Shown: positions 1-5,052 of the stretch, piece by piece | How the letters are laid out: each line of letters opens with the position of its first letter | Position numbering within the stretch: the stretch's first letter is position 1 | Source: a bacterium | GTDB taxonomy: Bacteria > UBA9089 | Length of the DNA: 10,400 bases | Direction of reading: 5' to 3' | Assembly (NCBI GenBank): GCA_003485015.1 | Contig: DNCN01000182.1 | Coordinates: forward strand, 1 to 10,400 | Position numbers and translations under genes: made by a program | The notes under the pieces: model-generated | What the model was told of the DNA's origin: nothing | Database searches by the model: none | The model's input: only the letters and a program-made list of their open reading frames with translations

Positions 1-827
1 GTATAATGGCTCACCATCTTGGAGGTCTTGTAGATCTGGGTAGTATCTATATCAGTTTTAAGATTGAAGAAGTCGGCCCGTGTCTTAATGCTCATCACGA
101 TCTCTTCTAAAGAGGCATTGCCTGCCCGCTCTCCTATGCCATTTATGGTACATTCTACCTGTCTTACTCCCGCACAGATAGCAGCCAATGAGTTGGCCGT
201 AGCCAATCCTAGATCATTGTGACAATGGACGCTCAACCTCGCTTCCGAGATATTGGGGACATTGGTAAGGAGATAAGCAATAAGCCTTGAAAACTCCTCG
301 GGGATGACATAGCCCACGGTATCAGGGATGTTGATCGTTGTAGCACCCATCTTGATGGCCAGTTCTGTCATTTCACATAGGTATCCTCTATCAGCCCGGG
401 TGGCATCCATGGGTGAAAATTCTACATCTTCAGTATATCCCTTAGCCAGGGCCACCATATTCTGGACAATTTTAAGAACCTCTTTGCGAGTCTTATGAAA
501 TTGGTGTTTTATATGGATATCAGAGGCTGAGATAAAGGTATGGATCCTTGGTTTGGCTGCGACTGAGATAGCCTCCCAGGCTCGCTTTATATCTTCTGTT
601 CGTGCACGGGCTAAGGCACATATTGTGGGTCCTTCTACTGTCTGAGCGATGAGTTTTACCGCTTCAAAATCACCCGGAGAGGAGATGGGAAATCCTGCCT
701 CGATGATATCAACCCCCAATTTGGCCAGCTGTTGGGCAATCTCTGCTTTTTCTTTTATGTTCAAGCTAGCACCTGGCGACTGTTCCCCATCCCGAAGAGT
801 GGTGTCAAAGATGTAGATCTTCTCCAT
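1..827 (-). CDS. leuA: 2-isopropylmalate synthase, N-terminal part (runs off the left edge)
   Basis: LeuA condenses acetyl-CoA with 2-ketoisovalerate, the first committed step of leucine synthesis in the cytoplasm. About 275 residues are visible, covering most of the catalytic TIM barrel; the C-terminal part and any leucine-sensing regulatory domain lie outside the window. The N-terminus carries DTTLRDGEQSPG (residues 8-19), with the catalytic Arg12 and metal-binding Asp13. The second metal site is HCH (201-203) in SVHCHNDLG, followed by NGIGERAGN (about 229-237). These motifs, and an N-terminus typical of LeuA, favour LeuA over citramalate or homocitrate synthase, although those relatives cannot be fully excluded without the C-terminus. 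The ATG is preceded by GAGG six bases upstream. It is the last visible gene of the ilvBNC-leuA run, separated from ilvC by a 221-bp gap. Odd point: Met140 replaces the Glu usual in the FSxEDA motif. Confidence 0.93.
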   Translation of the reverse strand, partial: MEKIYIFDTTLRDGEQSPGASLNIKEKAEIAQQLAKLGVDIIEAGFPISSPGDFEAVKLIAQTVEGPTICALARARTEDIKRAWEAISVAAKPRIHTFISASDIHIKHQFHKTRKEVLKIVQNMVALAKGYTEDVEFSPMDATRADRGYLCEMTELAIKMGATTINIPDTVGYVIPEEFSRLIAYLLTNVPNISEARLSVHCHNDLGLATANSLAAICAGVRQVECTINGIGERAGNASLEEIVMSIKTRADFFNLKTDIDTTQIYKTSKMVSHY

Positions 828-882
828 AATATCCTCAATAATGTCTCTATAAGTGTGATTTAAGGCTTTTCAGGAGGAGTAT

Positions 883-922
883 CCTCTCTATTTTTTGCCT
901 AAAGTCTCCTCTGTCTTTTGCC
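883..922. repeat. Imperfect short direct repeat upstream of leuA
   Basis: CCTCTCTATTTTTTGCC (883-899) and CCTCTGTCTTTTGCC (908-922) are two imperfect copies about 25 bp apart. Both are followed within a few bases by AAAG. On the minus strand they read GGCAAAAAATAGAGAGG and GGCAAAAGACAGAGG. They could be paired regulator sites or chance similarity in low-complexity sequence. Confidence 0.3.
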
Positions 923-996
923 GATTAAAGATTAGGGAGAATGAACTAAGGGCAAAGACGACCTCCCCCGTTCAATGTCTTCAGTTCGTTTCCTTT

Positions 997-1040
997 AAGA
1001 GAAGCTGGCCGTAAGAAGGGTGAGCTTCTCTTTTTTTATT
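997..1040 (+). terminator. Hairpin plus T-tract, oriented as a plus-strand terminator
   Basis: AAGAGAAGCT (997-1006) pairs perfectly with AGCTTCTCTT (1023-1032) around a 16-nt loop. The plus strand then continues with a run of T's, TTATTATTTTTTG. On the minus strand, the direction of all neighbouring genes, the stem is preceded by A's and has no T-tract after it. It is therefore not an obvious terminator for ilvC. It would end a plus-strand transcript arising between leuA and this point, or antisense to leuA. Confidence 0.5.
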
Positions 1041-1048
1041 ATTTTTTG

Positions 1049-2041
1049 TTATTTTTTGGCCCAGGGCATCATTCCTCGCAAGCTTTTGCCTATACCTTCA
1101 ATCAGGTGACGGGAATCCCATCTCCTTAAGGCGTTGAAGACAGGCCTATTAGCTTTGTTCTCCAAAATCCACTCCCGAGCAAATGCGCCAGACTGGATCT
1201 CGGTAAGGATCTTTCTCATCTCCTCTCTGGTCTTCTCGGTAATAATTCGTCTTCCTCGGGTCATATCGCCATACTCGGCTGTATCACTGATTTGCTGGCG
1301 CATACCAGTAATACCCTGTTCATAAATTAAATCAACAATGAGTTTCAGTTCGTGACAGCATTCAAAATAGGCAACTTCGGGTTGGTAGCCCGCCTCGACC
1401 AGGGTATCGAAACTGGCCCGGATCAACTCTGCAGTCCCACCACAGAGGACTACCTGTTCACCAAAGAGATCTGTCTCTGTCTCTTCAGCAAAGGTCGTCT
1501 CGATCGTCCCCGCCCTTGTTCCGCCAATTCCCTTGGAATAGGCTAAGGCTATCTCTTTGGCCTGGCCTGAATGGTCTTGATAGACAGCGACGAGATTTGG
1601 CACCCCTTTACCCTCGATATAGACGGTTCTAACCAAATGGCCCGGACCTTTGGGTGCTACCATCACCACATCAACATCCGGAGGGGGAACGATCTGGCCA
1701 AAGTGGACATTGAATCCATGAGAAAATCCCAGAATCTTGCCTTCCTTTAAGCAGGGGGCAATAGATGAGATGTAAACCTCTGGTTGGTATTGATCAGGAA
1801 CAAGTATTTGGATGTAGTCTGCTTCTTCGGCCGCTTGGTCACAAGATGTGGGCTTAAACCCATCTTCGATTGCTCGAGCCCACGCTGGACCATCTTTGAG
1901 TTCAGCTACCAAAACCTCGCATCCTGAATCGCGTAAGTTTTGGGCTTGAGCATGGCCTTGGCTGCCATAACCAATGATGGCAACCTTCTTCCCTTTCAGT
2001 CGATCAAGATCTGCGTCTCGATCGTAGTATATTTTGGCCAT
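1049..2041 (-). CDS. ilvC: Ketol-acid reductoisomerase, class I
   Basis: IlvC rearranges and reduces 2-acetolactate or acetohydroxybutyrate to dihydroxy acids in valine and isoleucine synthesis, using Mg2+ and a nicotinamide cofactor. The 330 residues match the short class I enzyme. The Rossmann glycine motif is GYGSQGHAQAQNLRDSG (24-40). The knotted C-terminal domain carries ETETDLFGEQ, with metal ligands Asp191 and Glu195, plus Glu227 and Glu231 in YFECCHELK and the substrate-binding region ISDTAEYGDM (251-260). The start has a strong GGAGGAGG site just upstream, 31 bp after the ilvN stop, consistent with one operon. Odd point: the loop after the second strand reads VAELKDGPAWARA (45-57). 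The usual Arg and two Ser that hold the NADPH phosphate are Leu48, Gly51 and Ala53, and Glu47 sits at the strand end. I infer NADH preference or dual use. Confidence 0.97.
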   Translation of the reverse strand: MAKIYYDRDADLDRLKGKKVAIIGYGSQGHAQAQNLRDSGCEVLVAELKDGPAWARAIEDGFKPTSCDQAAEEADYIQILVPDQYQPEVYISSIAPCLKEGKILGFSHGFNVHFGQIVPPPDVDVVMVAPKGPGHLVRTVYIEGKGVPNLVAVYQDHSGQAKEIALAYSKGIGGTRAGTIETTFAEETETDLFGEQVVLCGGTAELIRASFDTLVEAGYQPEVAYFECCHELKLIVDLIYEQGITGMRQQISDTAEYGDMTRGRRIITEKTREEMRKILTEIQSGAFAREWILENKANRPVFNALRRWDSRHLIEGIGKSLRGMMPWAKK

Positions 2042-2072
2042 TTGGCCTCCTCCTCAAAATAAAAATCTTTCT

Positions 2073-2549
2073 TTACTCTCCCCGAGTAATGGCGATCTTT
2101 CCTGTCCGGACAAGTTCTTTGATATTGTAGGGTTTTAATAGTTCAATTATAGCATTTATCTTCTCTTCATCGCCCGTGATCTCTAAGGTAAGGGTCTTCG
2201 GGTTCACATCGACTACCTTGGCCCGAAAGATATTGGCTATCTCCATCACATCCCTTCTCTTCTCGTTCTCGGCTTTTACCTTGATCAGGACGAGTTCGCG
2301 CTCCACGTGATCTTCTTGGGTCAGATCATTAACCCTGATGACATCGATGAGTCTATTCAGTTGTTTTTCGATCTGCTCAATAACCCGATCGTCTCCATGG
2401 GTAACGATAGTCATCCGGGAGATACTTGGGTCAACGGTCTCGCCCACACAGAGAGAATCAATGTTATACCCTCGACCAGAGAAGAGGCCGGCTACCCGGG
2501 CCAGGACTCCGAATCTATTCTCTACCAGAACGGAAATGGTATGTTTCAT
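2073..2549 (-). CDS. ilvN: Acetolactate synthase small (regulatory) subunit
   Basis: This is the regulatory partner of IlvB; in the family it raises catalytic activity and confers feedback inhibition by valine or related amino acids. The 158 residues are the usual length. An N-terminal ACT domain (about 1-75) begins MKHTISVLVENRFGVLARVAGLFSGRGYNIDSL, broken here as KHTISVLVENRFGVLARV then GLFSGRGYNIDSL, both characteristic of the family. The C-terminal ALS small-subunit domain (about 80-158) contains ELVLIKVKAE and ends KELVRTGKIAITRGE. The allosteric ACT loop looks intact, so feedback control is likely retained, although the effector cannot be read from sequence. The start has AAGG about eight bases upstream, and the gene begins 46 bp after the ilvB stop. 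It is therefore almost certainly co-transcribed and probably translated alongside IlvB. Some genomes call the same gene ilvH. Confidence 0.96.
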   Translation of the reverse strand: MKHTISVLVENRFGVLARVAGLFSGRGYNIDSLCVGETVDPSISRMTIVTHGDDRVIEQIEKQLNRLIDVIRVNDLTQEDHVERELVLIKVKAENEKRRDVMEIANIFRAKVVDVNPKTLTLEITGDEEKINAIIELLKPYNIKELVRTGKIAITRGE

Positions 2550-2595
2550 CTCTCTACCTTACTCTTTGGCCTCCACGTTTCCCTCTCTTCTCTGT

Positions 2596-4272
2596 TTATG
2601 CCATACCTTCAATCATCTGGGTCAGGGCAGCACCAGCGGGAACCATGGGAAAGACATTCTCCTCTTGGGCAATCCAAAAATCCATAACTACTGGCTTTTT
2701 TGTATGAATGGCTTCCTTAAGGGCAGGGACTACCTCTTCAGGTTTGGTGATACGCATCCCCACAGCACCATAGGCCTCAGCCACCTTCACAAAGTCCGGA
2801 ATCGCCCCTAAGAAGGTATGGGCATAGCGTCGATTGAAGAAAAGCTCCTGCCACTGTCGGACCATGCCTAAATATTGATTGTTTAAGATGGCTATCTTCA
2901 CGGGAAGTTCGTTCTCTACCACGGTAGCTAGTTCCTGAATGTTCATCTGAAAAGAACCATCGCCTGCAATATCGAAGACGAGCTTCTCTGGATGTCCTAC
3001 TTGGGCACCAATGGCCGCCGGGAAGCCATAACCCATTGTCCCCAATCCTCCTGAGGAGAGGAAGGCTCGAGGCTCACGACAGAGATAGTATTGGGCAGCC
3101 CACATCTGGTTCTGTCCTACTTCAGTAGTAACAATCGCCTCACCTTTGGTAATCTTACAGATCTGCTCCACAACATACTGAGGCTTCAGCTCCCCATCCT
3201 GTTTATAAACTAAAGGGTGTTCTTTCTTCCACCCTTTGATCTTTTTGGTCCAGGCGGTGATCTTAGGGGCGGTGACAATCTTATTTAGCTCTTGTAAGAT
3301 CTTTTTGGCGTCACCTACAATGGGGATATCTACTTGGATATTCTTGGAGATACTTGTGGGATCGATATCGATATGGATAATCTTTGCCCCGGGTGCAAAT
3401 TCATCTATCTTGCCCGTAACCCGGTCATCGAATCGAGCGCCAATAGCGATGATAAGGTCGCTTTCAGTTATAGCCAGGTTAGCATACTTTGTGCCATGCA
3501 TGCCCGGCATCCCCAAAGAGAGGGGGTGATCGCCCGGAAACCCACCCAGGCCCATCAAGGTAGTGGTTACCGGAATCCCTGTCTTCTCCACCAAGACCTT
3601 TAGTTCCTTGGCCGCACCTGAACTGATAACTCCTCCACCAGTATAGATGACCGGTTGATGTGATTCAGCGATCATCTTGGCCGCCCGCTTTATCTGGCCT
3701 ATGTGTCCCGAGTAAGTGGGTTTGTAACTACGTATCTCTATCTCGCGCAAGGGCTTATGCTCAGCAAATCCTGCACTCACATCTTTGGGAAGATCAATGA
3801 GCACTGGCCCTGGTCGTCCACTCTGGGCAATATAAAAGGCCTCCTTCACTACCCGAGCTAAATCTTTGGTCTCTTTGACCAGATAACTATGTTTAGTGAT
3901 GGGCCGGGTGATGCCAACAATGTCTGCCTCCTGAAAGGCGTCATTCCCAATCATTGAGGTCGGCACCTGACCAGTTAGAGCAATAATGGGAATGGAGTCC
4001 ATATAGGCCGTGGCGATTCCGGTTACTAGATTGGTGGCACCCGGACCTGAAGTAGCAAGGCATACCCCTGCTTTTCCAGTAGACCGGGCATAACCATCGG
4101 CGGCATGGGCTGCTGCCTGTTCATGCCGAACCAGGATGAATTGGATGGGGCATTTTTCATGCATGGCATCAAAGATGGGAAGTACTGCCCCGCCTTGATA
4201 GCCGAATATTGCCTCCACCCCTTCTTGGATGAGAGACTCTACTAAAATCTCAGCACCGGATCTCTTGGTCAT
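2596..4272 (-). CDS. ilvB: Acetolactate synthase large (catalytic) subunit
   Basis: IlvB uses thiamine diphosphate, Mg2+ and FAD to join pyruvate with pyruvate or 2-ketobutyrate, the entry to branched-chain amino acid synthesis. The product has 558 residues. The N-terminal ThDP domain holds the catalytic Glu51 in VRHEQAAAHAADGYAR. The central FAD-linked domain includes GARFDDRVTGK (278-288). The C-terminal ThDP motif starts at GDGS (437-440) and ends at NN (464-465). TGQVPTSMIGNDAFQE and VRQWQELFF mark the anabolic, FAD-dependent enzyme rather than catabolic AlsS, and the end FPMVPAGAA is also typical. The frame is open upstream to 4482, but the start at 4272 is chosen for three reasons: it follows GAGGAGG, it gives the normal MTKRSGAEIL-type N-terminus, and the promoter lies upstream of it. 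It is the first gene of ilvBNC-leuA. Confidence 0.97.
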   Translation of the reverse strand: MTKRSGAEILVESLIQEGVEAIFGYQGGAVLPIFDAMHEKCPIQFILVRHEQAAAHAADGYARSTGKAGVCLATSGPGATNLVTGIATAYMDSIPIIALTGQVPTSMIGNDAFQEADIVGITRPITKHSYLVKETKDLARVVKEAFYIAQSGRPGPVLIDLPKDVSAGFAEHKPLREIEIRSYKPTYSGHIGQIKRAAKMIAESHQPVIYTGGGVISSGAAKELKVLVEKTGIPVTTTLMGLGGFPGDHPLSLGMPGMHGTKYANLAITESDLIIAIGARFDDRVTGKIDEFAPGAKIIHIDIDPTSISKNIQVDIPIVGDAKKILQELNKIVTAPKITAWTKKIKGWKKEHPLVYKQDGELKPQYVVEQICKITKGEAIVTTEVGQNQMWAAQYYLCREPRAFLSSGGLGTMGYGFPAAIGAQVGHPEKLVFDIAGDGSFQMNIQELATVVENELPVKIAILNNQYLGMVRQWQELFFNRRYAHTFLGAIPDFVKVAEAYGAVGMRITKPEEVVPALKEAIHTKKPVVMDFWIAQEENVFPMVPAGAALTQMIEGMA

Positions 4273-4278
4273 AAATTT

Positions 4279-4285
4279 CCTCCTC
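4279..4285 (-). promoter_or_regulatory. Shine-Dalgarno site that fixes the ilvB start
   Basis: GAGGAGG on the minus strand lies six bases before the ATG at 4272. It rules out the longer upstream reading of the same frame, whose extra codons would run through the promoter. Confidence 0.9.
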
Positions 4286-4297
4286 AGAATAGAGGGG

Positions 4298-4326
4298 AGT
4301 ATACACAATAGCAGTTCCTTTGTCAA
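4298..4326 (-). promoter_or_regulatory. Sigma-70-type promoter of the ilvBNC-leuA operon
   Basis: On the minus strand, TTGACA (4321-4326) is followed by a 17-bp spacer and TATACT (4298-4303). The -35 box is perfect, the -10 box differs from consensus at one base, and the spacing is ideal. Transcription should start near 4291, leaving a leader of only about 20 nt before ilvB. That leaves no room for a T-box or leader-peptide attenuator ahead of ilvB. Confidence 0.88.
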
Positions 4327-4346
4327 TCTTTTTTGGCGATTTTTGC

Positions 4347-4375
4347 TTGCTTTCCTGTTGAGAATACGGTATAAT
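4347..4375 (+). promoter_or_regulatory. Sigma-70-type promoter giving a predicted leaderless mRNA
   Basis: TTGCTT (4347-4352), a 17-bp spacer and a perfect TATAAT (4370-4375) face right. Counting the last T of the -10 box as position -7 places +1 at 4382, exactly the A of the ATG of the GGDEF-like gene. The -35 box is 20 bp from the -35 box of the divergent ilvB promoter, so the two promoters stand back to back and could compete for RNA polymerase or share a regulator. Confidence 0.75.
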
Positions 4376-4381
4376 AAATCT

Positions 4382-4924
4382 ATGATGACTATTTTGAAAG
4401 ATCTAAGAAATAAGACTAAGCTCCTGGAGGAGGAGAATCTTGGGCTGAGGCGGAAACTCACCAGGATTGAAGGATATAGCATTCTAGGTTTTTATCAAAG
4501 AAGGTTCTTTGAGGAGCTTTTGACCAAAGAGGTCTCGAGGGCTAAAAGGCACCATCGACCGTTCTCCCTGGTTATGGTCAGGTTGAAAGGGTTCAAGGAG
4601 AAACAATTGATAAACCGGCTTGCTCTTCTTGTGCAAAAGACGGTACTTCGAGAGATAGACATTTCTGGCAGGCTTTCCAGTCGTTATTTAGGCTTCATTT
4701 TACCCGAGACAACTAAGATCCGGGCTTTACTTGTTAGTCAAAAGATAAAGGAGAAGATAGAGAAGCTCGGGGGAAAGGATATCAAGGTCGATTTAGGGGT
4801 AGTCTCTTGCCCTTATGAGGCTACCTCAAAGGATGAATTGATCCAACGAGTCAAGGAGGATCTCTCCAAAAAGACCAGAAGTCCACAAAGGCATACCAAC
4901 AATAAAAGACCACGAATGGCGTGA
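4382..4924 (+). CDS. Degenerate GGDEF-fold protein, catalytically dead by sequence
   Basis: This 180-residue, probably cytoplasmic protein has no signal peptide or membrane segment. Residues 3-30 are heptad-rich and likely coiled coil. Residues 31-162 follow the GGDEF domain pattern: LGFYQRRFFEELLTKEVSRAKR matches the TGLYNRRFFEE start, here given as LGFYQRRFFEELL plus KEVSRAKR, and GRLSSRYLGFILPET matches RYGGDEFxxLLPET. The signature is SSRYL (99-103), and the metal-binding Asp region is VRLKGFK (66-72). No diguanylate cyclase activity is expected, and no EAL or receiver domain is attached. Role unknown; it may be a binding or scaffold protein. The frame is open upstream to 4229, but that stretch lies antisense to ilvB. 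ATG 4382 is preferred because the promoter abuts it; ATG 4385 is possible. There is no Shine-Dalgarno site. The last dozen codons run into a repeat. Confidence 0.82.
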   Translation: MMTILKDLRNKTKLLEEENLGLRRKLTRIEGYSILGFYQRRFFEELLTKEVSRAKRHHRPFSLVMVRLKGFKEKQLINRLALLVQKTVLREIDISGRLSSRYLGFILPETTKIRALLVSQKIKEKIEKLGGKDIKVDLGVVSCPYEATSKDELIQRVKEDLSKKTRSPQRHTNNKRPRMA

Positions 4925-5019
4925 GCAGAAAAACAGACAATAAACCCCCTAAGGACTATCCTCTTCTTTTTGTCTATAGAGGATATTTCTAAAACAAGGA
5001 TTCATGTCTATTCGTGGTC
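4908..5019. repeat. Inverted repeat resembling a small dispersed (MITE-like) element
   Basis: GACCACGAAT (4908-4917) and ATTCGTGGTC (5010-5019) form a perfect 10-bp inverted repeat about 90 bp apart. The similarity fades inward (GGCGTGAGC against AGACATGAATCC on the other strand). Motifs of the type ACCACGAATGG are, from memory, common in dispersed repeats of uncultured and environmental bacteria. The left arm lies within the last codons of the GGDEF-like gene, so its Arg/Lys-rich tail may be repeat-derived. No transposase is nearby. Confidence 0.45.
4957..4985 (+). other. Hairpin between the GGDEF-like gene and gyrA
   Basis: TATCCTCT (4957-4964) pairs with AGAGGATA (4978-4985) around a 13-nt loop. 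Only a short TTTCT follows, so it is a weak terminator at best. It sits at the centre of the larger inverted repeat and may simply be part of it. No convincing separate gyrA promoter is visible around it. Confidence 0.35.
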
Positions 5020-5052
5020 ATAGTTTTTTGATTTTAAGGAGAAGGAAGAAGG

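Larger units (their letters stand above)
828..1048. other. Structured ilvC-leuA intergenic region without a recognisable gene
   Basis: No convincing ORF is seen here. Reading the plus strand, there is a small hairpin GAGGA-GTA-TCCTC followed by a T-run (about 876-896). A two-part stem follows (943-947 with 983-987, and 955-959 with 977-981), then a 10-bp stem with a T-tract (997-1040, listed separately). Bases 942-946 could instead pair with 970-974. No T-box consensus is visible on the minus strand, and I matched no known riboswitch by eye. I also found no good promoter for leuA on the minus strand, so leuA may be read through from ilvC. The region could be a leuA leader, a plus-strand small RNA, or both. 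Confidence 0.5.

Noticed and set aside
828..1048. T-box or leucine leader-peptide attenuator before leuA
   Set aside because: No T-box consensus and no short ORF rich in Leu codons is visible on the minus strand, and the terminator-like hairpin has its T-tract on the other strand.
2307..2811. Plus-strand ORFs across ilvN and the end of ilvB
   Set aside because: They are antisense to well-matched family genes, have no ribosome sites, and encode low-likelihood proteins; treated as shadows.
4357..4375. TTGAGA as the -35 box for the GGDEF-like gene
   Set aside because: It lies about seven bases from TATAAT, far too close; TTGCTT at 4347 gives the correct 17-bp spacing.
4229..4381. A longer start for the GGDEF-like protein
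   Set aside because: The added 51 codons are antisense to the ilvB start and lie upstream of the promoter at 4347-4375; they show no family similarity.
4273..4482. A longer IlvB reading with about 70 extra N-terminal residues
   Set aside because: The extension runs through the -10 and -35 boxes and overlaps the divergent gene; the strong Shine-Dalgarno site and family-typical N-terminus are at 4272.
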